From Nostocoides sp. F2B08 (GTDB lineage Bacteria; Actinomycetota; Actinomycetes; Actinomycetales; Dermatophilaceae): 64,000 bases of DNA. Positions 24,122-33,266 of the stretch are shown one piece after another. How positions within the stretch are numbered: the stretch's first letter is position 1; every line of letters starts with the position of its first letter. Both the position numbers and the translations under genes were made by a program. Below the pieces are notes generated by a model. That model made no database searches and was not told the origin of the DNA. It saw nothing but the letters and a program-made list of their open reading frames with translations. The DNA lies in NCBI RefSeq assembly GCF_009184895.1, contig NZ_WESE01000004.1, forward strand, positions 310,001 through 374,000. Reading direction: 5' to 3'.

Positions 24122-25939
24122 GTGACCGACTCCCACGCCATCGCCCCAACCGAGCGCCCCGGGATGGGGGCCGTCCCGTACGACGGCGGCACCTCCTTCC
24201 GCGTCTGGGCCCCGCACGCGTCCGGCGTCTACGTGACCGGAGACTTCAACGACTGGAACGGACGCGCCCACGGGCTCGGCCGGGAGGACGGCGGGTACTG
24301 GTCGATCGAGGTGCCCGGCGCCCACCACGGCCAGCAGTACCAGTTCGTCATCACCCGGGACGGTGCAGACGACCTCTGGCGGATCGACCCGTATGCGCGC
24401 ATGGTCACCAACTCGGTCGGCAACGCCGTCATCTACGACCACGGCTCGTTCGACTGGTCCGGCGACGACTTCGACACCCCGGTGTGGGACGACCTCGTGA
24501 TCTACGAGCTCCATGTCGGGACCTTCGCCGCAGAGGGTCACGAGCGCGGCACCTTCGAGCGGACCCGACACCGCCTGGGCTACCTGCGCGACCTCGGCGT
24601 CTCGGCGATCCACGTCATGCCGCCCTTCGAGTTCGCCGGCGACCAGTCATGGGGGTACAACCCGGCGCACGTCTTCTCCGTCGAGTCGGCCTACGGGACC
24701 CCCGACCAGTTCAAGCACCTCGTCAAGGAGGCCCACCAGCACGGCATCGCCGTCATCCTCGACATCGTCCTGAACCACCTCGGCCCGTCCGACCTCGCGG
24801 TCTGGCAGTTCGACGGGTGGTCGGAGAACGACAAGGGCGGGATCTACTTCTACAACGACCACCGGTCCAACACGCCGTGGGGGGACACCCGCCCGGACTA
24901 CGGGCGGCCGGAGGTCCGGGCCTTCCTGCGCGACTGCGCCCTCGAGTGGCTCGAGCAGTACCACGTCGACGGCCTGCGGTTCGACGCGGTCAACTACATC
25001 CGCACCGTCGACGGGATCACCCACGACGAGGGCAACCAGATCCGCGAGGGCTGGGAGTTTCTTCAGTGGCTGAGCGACGAGATCGACGCGCGGCAGCCGT
25101 GGAAGTTCACGATCGCCGAGGACCTGCAGCGGCTCTCGGCCATCGTCCAGCCGACGTCCGAGGGCGGTGCGGGCTTCTCGGCGCAGTGGGACGCCGACTT
25201 CGTCCACACCGTGCGAGCCGGGATCATCGAGCCCGACGACGCTGCGCGGCACGTCGACGGCATCGCCTCGGCCGTGCACGGGCCGCTCGACGTGGCGTGG
25301 ACGAGCCGGGTGCTCTACACCGAGAGCCACGACGAGATCGCCAACGGCAAGGCCCGGGTGCCCGAGTCGATCCACCCAGGGGATGCCGACTCGTGGTGGG
25401 CCAAGAAGCGCTCGGCGATCGGCTCGGCGCTGGTCATGACGTCGCCCGGGGTGCCGATGATCTTCCAGGGCCAGGAGATGCTCGAGGACTCGTACTTCCG
25501 CGACGACGAGTGGCTCGACTGGTCCAAGGTCGACGCCAACACCGGCATCGTGGCGCTGCACCGCCACCTGATCAGCCTGCGCCGCAACCGCGAGGGCCGC
25601 ACCGCCGGCCTGCGCGGTCCCGGGCTGACGATGCTGCGGGTCGACGACGAGCGCAAGATCCTCGTCTTCCACCGTTATCGCCACAGCGGTCCGGGGGACG
25701 ACGTCGTCGTCGCGGTCAACCTCACCGACCAGCCCGTGGCGGAGTACGCGGTGGGCCTGCCGGCACCGGGTCCGTGGGCGGTCGAGCTGAACTCGGACGC
25801 CGAGATGTACTCACCCGACTTCGGCAGTCACGAGGTCTGGGACGTCACGGCGGACGGCCCGGAGATGGACGGCTGCGAGCAGTCGGGCGTGCTGACCCTC
25901 GGCCCCTACAGCGTCGTCATCTTCTCCCGCGCCGGATGA
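24122..25939 (+). CDS. GH13 alpha-amylase-family protein, 1,4-alpha-glucan branching enzyme-like
   Basis: A 605-aa protein with an N-terminal CBM48-type sandwich (FRVWAPHASGVYVTGDFNDWN) and a GH13 (beta/alpha)8 barrel. Signature regions are LDIVLNHLG, nucleophile Asp in VDGLRFDAVN, acid/base Glu in FTIAEDLQ, and ESHDE in place of the usual NHD. A C-terminal beta domain follows. It resembles short GlgB or trehalohydrolase relatives that rearrange or trim glycogen-like glucans. Classic GlgB is longer (about 700 aa), so branching is the best guess rather than proven. The next genes concern another glucan. Confidence 0.85.
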   Translation: MTDSHAIAPTERPGMGAVPYDGGTSFRVWAPHASGVYVTGDFNDWNGRAHGLGREDGGYWSIEVPGAHHGQQYQFVITRDGADDLWRIDPYARMVTNSVGNAVIYDHGSFDWSGDDFDTPVWDDLVIYELHVGTFAAEGHERGTFERTRHRLGYLRDLGVSAIHVMPPFEFAGDQSWGYNPAHVFSVESAYGTPDQFKHLVKEAHQHGIAVILDIVLNHLGPSDLAVWQFDGWSENDKGGIYFYNDHRSNTPWGDTRPDYGRPEVRAFLRDCALEWLEQYHVDGLRFDAVNYIRTVDGITHDEGNQIREGWEFLQWLSDEIDARQPWKFTIAEDLQRLSAIVQPTSEGGAGFSAQWDADFVHTVRAGIIEPDDAARHVDGIASAVHGPLDVAWTSRVLYTESHDEIANGKARVPESIHPGDADSWWAKKRSAIGSALVMTSPGVPMIFQGQEMLEDSYFRDDEWLDWSKVDANTGIVALHRHLISLRRNREGRTAGLRGPGLTMLRVDDERKILVFHRYRHSGPGDDVVVAVNLTDQPVAEYAVGLPAPGPWAVELNSDAEMYSPDFGSHEVWDVTADGPEMDGCEQSGVLTLGPYSVVIFSRAG

Positions 25940-25962
25940 CGAGCCGTCTCTGAGGCGGCTCG
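25940..25962. terminator. short hairpin between convergent genes
   Basis: CGAGCCG and CGGCTCG (7 bp) enclose a 9-nt loop just after the branching-enzyme stop and before the GH81 stop at 26008. The stem is short and there is no U-run. Confidence 0.35.
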
Positions 25963-26007
25963 CCACCCGAGGCGCGTCAACCCGAGCGGGTCCTACCCTT
26001 CGGGCTC

Positions 26008-28032
26008 TCAGCCCTCCCGGCTGAGGACGAGCGCGGTGGCGTAGGACAGCGACGTCCCTCCGTCGACGTCGTCCGGGCCGTATGCGGCGAGCGCCTCGGC
26101 CGCTCCCTGCGGGTCGACGAGCGCGCGAGCGAGCACGACGTAGTCGGCCAACGGTGCGCCAGGGCCCTGGGCGGGCACGGCGTCGCTGAGGGCCTGCACG
26201 GCCTCCGGACGCTCGGCGAGGTAGTCGAGCTGGGTCGGGTTCATCGGGATGAGCTGGATGCCCACGATGGCCGACGGCTCGGCGCTGAAGAACGTCGCGA
26301 AGTCCCGCTTGCCCTGCCAGTTCAGGCTGACGACCGGCTGGCCGAAGGCCTCGTCGACCTCCGGGTCGATCCAGTAGTCCAGCGCGCTGGTCGTCTCCTG
26401 CGAGAGCAGCCAGGCGGCGTGATCGGCGAGTGCCTCGTCGCCGGTGGCTCGCGCCCACAGGGACAGTCCCACCCACGCGTTGACCGCCTCGGACGAGGAC
26501 TCCTGGTTGTTGCCGTCGGCGAACGGCGCCGGGCCGCTGGCCCACGAGTGGCCGCGCCACTCGTCGAAGACGCGGTGCTGCGGGAAGACGCCGACCGCCT
26601 CGGGTGAGCCGAAGTCGAGCGCGGCCAGGTCGGCGACGGCGCGCCACCGGTCCACCAGCTCGGGTTCGGCGGACGCGAGGACGCCCGCCGCATACAGCAT
26701 GTGGCCGTAGTGGAAGTGGTGGTCGTTGAACTCGTCGGACCCGTAGGCGGGCGTCTGCCCGACGAGGCCGCCGAGGCGGTCGTCGTACGTGAAGCAACGC
26801 TCGCTGCGGCCGGTGCAGCCCTCGGCGTCGAACCACAGGTCGAGCTGCTCGGCGAGCGGGTCGCGGACCTGCTCGGCCAGGTCGTCCCGCCCCAGTCCGC
26901 TGGCGAGGAGGAACAGGTTGGCCGCCCGCTGCAGCTGCTTGCCACCGTGGTAGCTGTCCGGGGCGTCGAAGCGCATCGACGCGACGTCCGTCTCGAGGAG
27001 CGTCTCCACCTCGGAGCGTTCACCGTCGTCGAGGCCGTCCAGGTCGAGCTCGGTCACCGGTTCCTGCAGGGGCGCGGAGGTGGTCACCTGCGTGCCCGCG
27101 ACGAGCGGAACGTCACCGAGAACCGTCTCGTATGCGCCGCTCAGCTGCTCCGAACCGGTCACCTCCTTGCGGGGCGCGACAGCGAGGACCGTGTCGGCGT
27201 CGCCGGCGGTCCGGTACGTGAGGGTCGTCGTCGCGACGTCGTCGCCGACGTCCGGCGTGACCTCGGTCGACTCCAGGACGACGGCGCCCGAACGCAGCAG
27301 GTCGAGCTCGCCCGGGGTCGCACCGGCGGGCTCGGCGTACACGTGCACACTCGAGCCGGCCTCGAGCGTGAGGGCCCCTTCCTCGACGGCGGCTCCGGCT
27401 CCGGGCACGATGCGGTAGGTCGTCTCGGCGACGGTGAGGCTCAGACCCTCCGGGCCGGTCTCGGCGCCGTCGGGCAGGCCGACCCGCTGCTCGCTCGCGG
27501 CGACGTACTGCGCATAGGGCCAGCCCTCGGCCAGGGTGAGCTCCCCGACGGCCTCGCCGTCACGGCTGTAGTCGAACCGGGCCGAGACCGCGTCCAAACG
27601 GCCCAGCTCGTAGTCGTCGGCCGGCAGGTCCAGCGCGACATGGTCGGGGTGTGGCGCCATGACGACGTCGGCGTCGGTCACCGGATCGGGCAGGCCGAGC
27701 GTGACCGCGTCAGCGGCCAGGCGGGCGCTGAGGACGCCGGTGAAGATGGGGCGGTCCTCGGGCGCGAAGACCGCCGGAGAGACCCACGAGTTCGTCGGCG
27801 GGTTGACGCCGTCGGTCACCGCGATGCGTCCCGAGTACGGACCGGTGACGGTCGGGATCCCGGCCAGGTCACGCTCGGTCCGCTCCGCGCGCGCAGGGTC
27901 GGAGGTCGTGGTCTCCGGGCCCGCGCTGTCCGAGCCTGTGGAGTCGGAGTCGCCGGCGGGTGAACCGCACGCGGAGAGCAGGATGGCACTCCCGGCGAGG
28001 ACGCCGGTCGAGGCGAGCAGGCCGCGCCTCAT
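26008..28032 (-). CDS. GH81-like endo-beta-1,3-glucanase lipoprotein
   Basis: A 674-aa secreted lipoprotein. The N-terminus is a lipoprotein signal (GVLAGSAILLSACG) with Cys at about residue 22, followed by a Ser/Thr-rich linker. The body matches glycoside hydrolase family 81: VNPPTNSWV at the N-terminus, then YGSDEFNDHHFHYGHMLYAAG and WRGHSWASG, with the catalytic region GNNQESSSEAVNAW. GH81 enzymes cleave beta-1,3-glucan. ATG 28032 overlaps the stop of the HlyD-like gene (ATGA). Ending a GT2 synthase operon, it occupies the place that the cellulase BcsZ holds in cellulose operons. Confidence 0.85.
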   Translation of the reverse strand: MRRGLLASTGVLAGSAILLSACGSPAGDSDSTGSDSAGPETTTSDPARAERTERDLAGIPTVTGPYSGRIAVTDGVNPPTNSWVSPAVFAPEDRPIFTGVLSARLAADAVTLGLPDPVTDADVVMAPHPDHVALDLPADDYELGRLDAVSARFDYSRDGEAVGELTLAEGWPYAQYVAASEQRVGLPDGAETGPEGLSLTVAETTYRIVPGAGAAVEEGALTLEAGSSVHVYAEPAGATPGELDLLRSGAVVLESTEVTPDVGDDVATTTLTYRTAGDADTVLAVAPRKEVTGSEQLSGAYETVLGDVPLVAGTQVTTSAPLQEPVTELDLDGLDDGERSEVETLLETDVASMRFDAPDSYHGGKQLQRAANLFLLASGLGRDDLAEQVRDPLAEQLDLWFDAEGCTGRSERCFTYDDRLGGLVGQTPAYGSDEFNDHHFHYGHMLYAAGVLASAEPELVDRWRAVADLAALDFGSPEAVGVFPQHRVFDEWRGHSWASGPAPFADGNNQESSSEAVNAWVGLSLWARATGDEALADHAAWLLSQETTSALDYWIDPEVDEAFGQPVVSLNWQGKRDFATFFSAEPSAIVGIQLIPMNPTQLDYLAERPEAVQALSDAVPAQGPGAPLADYVVLARALVDPQGAAEALAAYGPDDVDGGTSLSYATALVLSREG

Positions 28033-28760
28033 GCGCGGTACTCCCTCGGGGTGAGCAGGTCGCTGAGGCGCTCTGCGGCCCACGAGCCCATCCCGCCGTC
28101 GTCCTCGAGCTGCAGGGTCGCGGTCACGGGAGCGCCGCTGGCGAGACCGGTCGTCTCGACGTCGGCGTCGACGCGGGACCGGATGACGGCGGTCGTGCCG
28201 GCGTCGGTCTCCTCGAACGCCAGCTCGTAGACCTCGGCGGCGACGGTGCTGCCGGCCGGGAGGGTGACCTGGACCGGCGTGTCCATCGAGAGCCGCGCAT
28301 ACCGGTCCGCGGTCATCGGGACGCTGGCGCGGACCCGCAGGCTGTCGTCCAGCGTGATCGTCGTGATCTCGGAGTTCGCCGGGACGAAGGAGCCGACGCC
28401 GTAGGGCAGCGCACCGACGGTGCCGTCGGCCGTCGCGACGAAGATCATCGTGTCGTCCTCGGCGACGGTGTAGCCGACGCCCTCCTCGTTGAAGGAGACC
28501 GTCTCGCGGGCCTGCTGGAGGGTCGGCGACTGGAGGCGGAAGAGCTCGTCACCTGCCTCGACGTGCTCGCCGGTGCGAACGGCGACCTCCTCGATGACGC
28601 CCGAGAAGGCGGTGCCGACGACGGCCGTGTCGGACTCGATGACGGCGGAGGTCGCCTCCAGCGCGTGCGCTCGCTCGTAGGCGTGGATGAGGCCGAAGCC
28701 GGCGATGCCGGTGACCAGGACGGCTCCGACGACGAAGGTCAGAAGGGTTCGGAAGTTCAT
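28029..28760 (-). CDS. HlyD-like membrane-fusion protein
   Basis: A 243-aa protein with one N-terminal TM (LLTFVVGAVLVTGIAGFGLIHAY, about residues 6-28) and an extracytoplasmic barrel-sandwich pattern. The lipoyl-like half-motif VVGTAFSGVIEEVAVRTGEHVEAGDELFRL is followed by a second hybrid half (GTVGALPYGVGSFVPAN). It is shorter than Gram-negative adaptors and lacks a long coiled coil. Between the GT2 synthase (25-bp gap) and the GH81 lipoprotein (4-bp overlap), it probably assists polysaccharide synthesis or export across the cell envelope. Confidence 0.8.
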   Translation of the reverse strand: MNFRTLLTFVVGAVLVTGIAGFGLIHAYERAHALEATSAVIESDTAVVGTAFSGVIEEVAVRTGEHVEAGDELFRLQSPTLQQARETVSFNEEGVGYTVAEDDTMIFVATADGTVGALPYGVGSFVPANSEITTITLDDSLRVRASVPMTADRYARLSMDTPVQVTLPAGSTVAAEVYELAFEETDAGTTAVIRSRVDADVETTGLASGAPVTATLQLEDDGGMGSWAAERLSDLLTPREYRA

Positions 28761-28785
28761 GGCAGGGGTCCTTGGGGGTTGTGGT

Positions 28786-29280
28786 TCAGCGGGTGGAGCC
28801 GGAGGCGACCAGGTCGGCGAGTCGGTTGCGGCGTCGGTGGCGCCGGGCGGCTCGGGAGTCGGGGGCGGGCGCCGCCGTAGCACTCGGATGCGCAGGTGCG
28901 CGCTGCGGGTGGGGCTCCTGTGCGGGGTCGGTCCTCCGCACGGAGTCGGTCGGGTGCGCCGTTGCGGGCTCGGGCGTCGGGTCGGCTTCTGGCTCGGCAA
29001 CCTCGGGCGTGTGGCGGCGCAGCCGCACCGCCTCCTGGACGGCCAGACCGAGGAAGATCGTCAGCACGATTGTGTTGACGATGTTCCAGCCGAGCGCGAT
29101 CGAGAACGTCGCCGTCCACTCGGAGACCCAGACGCCGACCACGCTCGTGACGAGCAGGAACACCCACATGAGGGCCTGCGGCACGATGAAGTTGAAGGGT
29201 GAGCGGGCCCGGCCGGCACTGCCGGTGACGTGCCACGCGCGGTCCCGGCCGAAGAGGGCGTTGACGAAGGCGCGGATGTA
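28786..29280 (-). pseudogene. C-terminal remainder of the GT2 synthase after an in-frame TAG
   Basis: The 164 codons after TAG 29281-29283 stay in the same frame as the synthase. They continue its expected sequence (YIRAFVNALFGRDRAWHV, then two TM helices and a Pro-rich basic tail). ATG 29184 could restart translation but has no visible ribosome site. Either the gene is disrupted, the stop is read through, or the base is a sequencing error. Confidence 0.75.
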
Positions 29281-30720
29281 CTACGGGAAGGACGCGGTCG
29301 CCAGGACCAGCGTCTCCCAACGGAAGGAGCCGATCGTGTAGACGGCGACGAGGATCTGCATGAGGTAGAAGCCCGAGTAGTACAGCGCCCACTGCCACAG
29401 CGGCAGGCTGGGGTTGATGGGCGTCAGGCCGAGGTAGATCTGCAGCGCCGGGAGGATGAGGAGGAAGAACGTCACCAGGCCACCGGTGTAGAAGACCGAG
29501 GTGGCGAAGTACTGGAGTCGCTGGTCGACGGTGAGCTTGCGGTCCCGCAGCGGGTTGTTGCGGAAGAACACCTCGAAGGCGCCGGTGGCCCAGCGAACCT
29601 GCTGCTTGGTGTAGGCCTCGATGGTCTCCGGCGTGTCGCCGATGGCCAGGATGGTCGGGATGTAGACCGACTGCCAGCCCTCCTGGTGCAGCCGGATCGA
29701 GGTCCAGATGTCCTCGGACTTCGACATGTCGTAGATCCCGCCGATCTCCTCGACCGCGCTGCGCCGGAAGGCCACGTTCGTGCCCACGCAGAACGCCGAG
29801 TTGAAGCGGTTCTTGCCGGGCTGGATCAGCGAGTAGAAGACCGTCTGCATGAAGCCGGCCCCGCGGGAGATGAAGTTGTCGACGTTGCCGTAGACCTGTG
29901 GGGTCTGGACGAACGCGACCGAGTCCTTGGCGAAGAACGGCAGGGTCTCGACGAGGAAGTCCGGGCTGGGGACGAAGTCGGCGTCGAGGATGACGAAGAA
30001 CTCCCCGGTCGTGTGGCGCAGGGCGTGGTTGATGTTGCCCGCCTTCGCGCCCTTGTTGCCCGGCCGGGTGAGGTAGTGCACGCCCTCCTCGGCCGCCAGC
30101 CGCTCAACCTCGGCCGAGTGGCCGTCGTCGAGCACCCACACCTCGTGCCGGCCGCGGATCTCCGCTGCGGCGCGCACCGTGCGGCGGATCGTCTCGACGG
30201 GCTCGCCGTAGGTCGTGATGAACACGTCGACGGTGACCGGGCGACCGTCCAGCTGCATGCGATCCTCGAGGGCCAGGGGCCGGTCGAGGTCGAAGGACGT
30301 GGGCAGGAAGAGGTCGCGCTGCGCGGCGTGGAAGGCGAAGTCACGCGGGTCGTGGGTGCTCGACAGCTGGGTCCAGAGCGAGACGAGGACGAGGAACATC
30401 ATGATGCCCTCGCTGACGATGACGATGAGCCACGGGAGCAGGTCGCCCACGTTGTCGGGCCTGGCCAGGAAGGACAGGTAGAGCAGGACGCCGAGCGTCG
30501 CGAGGAGGACGAGCATCGTCAGCGACGGCGACTGCAGGTCGCGGTGCACGACGCCGAGTCCGGAGACCTGCTCGCGCCAGCGACGGGCGCTCTCGGTCTC
30601 GGGCTCGGGATGGTTCAGCCGCTCCGCGAGCCAGTCGTCGTCGTGACGACCGGGCTGGGGCTCCCGATCGGTGGATGCTGCGGCAGGGGTTCGGGTAGGG
30701 GCAGGGTGAGGTCGGGACAA
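29281..30720 (-). CDS. cellulose-synthase-like GT2 glycosyltransferase, truncated by TAG
   Basis: Processive inverting membrane glycosyltransferase of the BcsA/curdlan-synthase type. This reading gives 479 aa. N-terminal TM helices (about residues 70-90 and 100-125) precede the GT-A domain with VDVFITTYGEP, WVLDDGHS (first Asp), FVILDADFVPSPDF (DxD-like), FVQTPQ, and QQVRWATGA (QxxRW). More TM helices follow. TTG 30720 is chosen because AGGAGGGGAC lies just upstream. An amber codon at 29281-29283 cuts off the last TM region. No PilZ domain is visible. The GH81 partner points to a beta-1,3-glucan rather than cellulose (inference). Confidence 0.88.
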   Translation of the reverse strand: MSRPHPAPTRTPAAASTDREPQPGRHDDDWLAERLNHPEPETESARRWREQVSGLGVVHRDLQSPSLTMLVLLATLGVLLYLSFLARPDNVGDLLPWLIVIVSEGIMMFLVLVSLWTQLSSTHDPRDFAFHAAQRDLFLPTSFDLDRPLALEDRMQLDGRPVTVDVFITTYGEPVETIRRTVRAAAEIRGRHEVWVLDDGHSAEVERLAAEEGVHYLTRPGNKGAKAGNINHALRHTTGEFFVILDADFVPSPDFLVETLPFFAKDSVAFVQTPQVYGNVDNFISRGAGFMQTVFYSLIQPGKNRFNSAFCVGTNVAFRRSAVEEIGGIYDMSKSEDIWTSIRLHQEGWQSVYIPTILAIGDTPETIEAYTKQQVRWATGAFEVFFRNNPLRDRKLTVDQRLQYFATSVFYTGGLVTFFLLILPALQIYLGLTPINPSLPLWQWALYYSGFYLMQILVAVYTIGSFRWETLVLATASFP

Positions 30721-30934
30721 GAGTCCCCTCCTAGGGTGCAGAACGATGACCGGGGCGACAACGCAAGGCGTCGGTGCCCTTCGGTGATGGTGCTGACCCC
30801 CCTGGTCAGGTGAATCTTCCACCCTGGACCCTCAAGACGGGTCGAGTCAAACCGAGTCAGGTGTCGGTTCGGGCCCGAGGCGCATCTGACGTCGGTGGAT
30901 GGCGCAGTCCGGCCCGACCTGCGACGCTGGTCAC

Positions 30935-31405
30935 ATGACCTCCAGTGACGCGGCCGTCCGGGACGGCGCGACAGAGCCACAACCACTTCGCAGGATCCGA
31001 CTCGTGCTCGCCCTGCTGGCCTCGGCGACCGCTGTCGGCGGCCTGGTCGAGCTGGCGATGCTCCGCCACTGGGACGCGCCCATCCAGCTCCTGCCTTGGA
31101 TGGTGCTCGTCGTCGTCGCCGTCGTCGGCGTCCTCACCGCGCGCGGTGGCTCGACCCGACTGGCCCAGGCGACCGGGCTCGCGGCACTCCTCACCGGCGG
31201 CATCGGCGTCCTGGTCCACCTCCTCGAGAACCTCGACTACGGGGACGACCTCGCACAGTACGCCCAGACCTGGGAGGCCATGCCGTTCCTCGAGCGACTC
31301 TGGCTCGTGCTCAACGGCACCGTCACGTATGCCCCGACGCTGGCGCCCGGAATGGTCGCCCTCTCCGGCGTGATCCTGTTCATCTCGGTGCTCGACCGCC
31401 GCTGA
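30935..31405 (+). CDS. four-TM membrane protein, hypothetical
   Basis: A 156-aa protein with four hydrophobic segments, at about residues 25-45 (LVLALLASATAVGGLVELAM), 53-70 (LLPWMVLVVVAVVGVL), 80-98 and 130-150. A short acidic loop (ENLDYGDDLAQYAQTWEAMP) sits before the last helix. No motif or family is recognised. It diverges from the GT2 operon across 214 bp that should hold both promoters, and converges on the UbiB-like gene with a palindromic repeat between them. Confidence 0.75.
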   Translation: MTSSDAAVRDGATEPQPLRRIRLVLALLASATAVGGLVELAMLRHWDAPIQLLPWMVLVVVAVVGVLTARGGSTRLAQATGLAALLTGGIGVLVHLLENLDYGDDLAQYAQTWEAMPFLERLWLVLNGTVTYAPTLAPGMVALSGVILFISVLDRR

Positions 31406-31430
31406 CGGGCCACCCCTCCCCCCCTGGTCG

Positions 31431-31499
31431 GTGTTTGGTCCGTTGCACTGCGTTCGGGCCGCTACATCGCACCGAACTCAGCGCAACGGACCAAACGCG
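31431..31499. repeat. intergenic palindromic repeat, family shared with 6890-6961
   Basis: Arms of about 30 nt built on GTTTGGTCCGTTGC...GTTCGG with their complement, between two convergent genes. Its core matches the copy at 6890-6961. Confidence 0.7.
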
Positions 31500-31501
31500 A
31501 C

Positions 31502-33178
31502 TCAGCCGGGCGGGGTGGAACTGTGCTGCGCCGTGCGCGCCACCTTGCGGTCGGTGAGCACGATGTGGATCCCGAGCCCAGTGCCGGCGACGACCGCGAA
31601 GGTGAAGAACAGCATCGCGATGGCCGGGAAGCCGAGGATGCGGGAGTCGGTCTCCACCCGCATCATCATCGCCGCCCCGATGATCGTCGCCGCGATGATC
31701 AGGCCCAGGGTGAGCCGGTTGGCGATCCGCTGGAGGACGAGGTGCAGCCGGTGCTCGTCGATGGCCTCGACATGAAGCGTGAACTCGCCCTGGGCGAGGG
31801 AGTCGAGGATCCGGTTGGCCCGTTTCGGCAGCTGGGAGGTGAACTCCTTTGCCTCGATGGCCGCGGTGAGCAGCCCTCCGGGCGAGGTCTTCAGCGAGCT
31901 GGCGAAGATCTCGCTGACGTTGTCGCGGATCGCCTCGGCAGGCGCGAAGTCCGGGTCGAGGTGCGCAGTGGCCTGGTCGAGGTTGAGCAGCGCCTTGCCG
32001 ATCATCGACATCTCGGCGGGCGGTCGTAGGCCGTGCTCACCGGAGAGCCGGGACAGCTCGACGAGCACCGTGCCCGCCTCCATGTCGGCGCCGCTCGCCA
32101 CGGCCTCGCTGACCAGGTGCGCGACGTCGTCCCGGAACGCGGCGGCGTCGTAGCCGTCCACCGGGTGGCCCAGGTCCGCCAGGATCCGGGCCGCCTCCTC
32201 ACCGTCACCGTCGCTGATCACGAGCAGGAGCTTGATGACCTGCTCCTGGATCCGGGCGGGAACCGTCGCGACCATGCCGAGGTCGAGCAGCGCCAGCCGG
32301 CCGTCGTCGGTCACGAGCAGGTTGCCGGGGTGCGGGTCGGCGTGCAGGATCCCGTCGTCGAGGATCATCCGCAGATAGCAGCGGAACAGCTGCTCGACGA
32401 TGGGCCGGGTGTCGAGCTCCATGAGGGCGAGCGGACCGAGGTCGGTCACCTTGCGGCCGTCGATACGCTCCATGGTCAGCACCCGGCTCGTGGTCAGCTG
32501 GAGCACCGGCTCGGGCACGACGAGCCGGTCGTAGTCCTTGGTGAGCTCGATGAAGCGCAACAGGTTCTTCGCCTCGCGTCGGTAGTCGAGCTCACCGACG
32601 AGGGACCGGCGGAACTGGGCGAGCAGTTGCGCCAGGCCGTACTGCCGCCCGACGCTCGTGCGCTTGTCGGCGGTGTCCGCGATGGTCCCGAGCACCTCCA
32701 TGTCGCCGCGCACCGTCTCGCGCACGTCGGGCCGCTGCACCTTGACGACGACGTCGCGCCCGGTGCGGGTCACCGCCCGGTGCACCTGTCCCAGCGAGGC
32801 CGCCGCGAGCGGCTCCTCGTCGAACTCCGCGAAGAAGTCGCGGATCCGCCCGTCGAGCTCGCCCTCGACGATCGCCCGCACCTCCTCGAAGGGGAACGGC
32901 TGCACCGTGTCCTGCAGCCGGGTGAGCGCCTCGGTGTATGCGGCGGGCAGCAGGTCGAACCGCGTCGAGAGGAGCTGGCCCAGCTTGATGTACGTCGGAC
33001 CCATGGCCTCGAGGTCGCTGGCGAACTGCTCGGCGGTCCCTGGCCCGTCGGATCCGTCGGCGGCCGCGTCACCGACGGCGAACTCATCGGTCTGCGCGCC
33101 GGAGACCAGGTCGGATCGGCCATAGCGGAGGAGCAGACGGACGAGGTCTGCGTATCGACTGCGGGTAGCGGTACTCAC
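31502..33178 (-). CDS. ABC1/UbiB-family atypical kinase
   Basis: A 558-aa protein of the UbiB/ADCK family. The diagnostic KxGQ helix is YIKLGQLLSTR, followed by AAASLGQVHRA, the ATP lysine VVKVQRPDV, the catalytic segment ILHADPHPGN and LLDLGM. Two C-terminal TM helices (about residues 490-540) anchor it. UbiB proteins support isoprenoid-quinone or lipid metabolism and show ATPase activity. In an actinobacterium the substrate pathway is probably menaquinone- or lipid-related. GTG 33178 is chosen over upstream in-frame ATGs because those lie in the divergent gene's promoter. Confidence 0.9.
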   Translation of the reverse strand: MSTATRSRYADLVRLLLRYGRSDLVSGAQTDEFAVGDAAADGSDGPGTAEQFASDLEAMGPTYIKLGQLLSTRFDLLPAAYTEALTRLQDTVQPFPFEEVRAIVEGELDGRIRDFFAEFDEEPLAAASLGQVHRAVTRTGRDVVVKVQRPDVRETVRGDMEVLGTIADTADKRTSVGRQYGLAQLLAQFRRSLVGELDYRREAKNLLRFIELTKDYDRLVVPEPVLQLTTSRVLTMERIDGRKVTDLGPLALMELDTRPIVEQLFRCYLRMILDDGILHADPHPGNLLVTDDGRLALLDLGMVATVPARIQEQVIKLLLVISDGDGEEAARILADLGHPVDGYDAAAFRDDVAHLVSEAVASGADMEAGTVLVELSRLSGEHGLRPPAEMSMIGKALLNLDQATAHLDPDFAPAEAIRDNVSEIFASSLKTSPGGLLTAAIEAKEFTSQLPKRANRILDSLAQGEFTLHVEAIDEHRLHLVLQRIANRLTLGLIIAATIIGAAMMMRVETDSRILGFPAIAMLFFTFAVVAGTGLGIHIVLTDRKVARTAQHSSTPPG

Positions 33179-33266
33179 CCACCCATCATTGCCGAAAGCC
33201 GGCCGTCCCCCAGACTCACGGGCCCGACGCCGGCTCCGCGACCGCGCTGCCATATGCTGCTCTGCC

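Noticed and set aside
6890-31499. The two related palindromes as ends of a 24.5-kb composite element
   Set aside because: They lie at ordinary convergent gene junctions, there are no target-site repeats or integrase, and the genes between are typical chromosomal ones.
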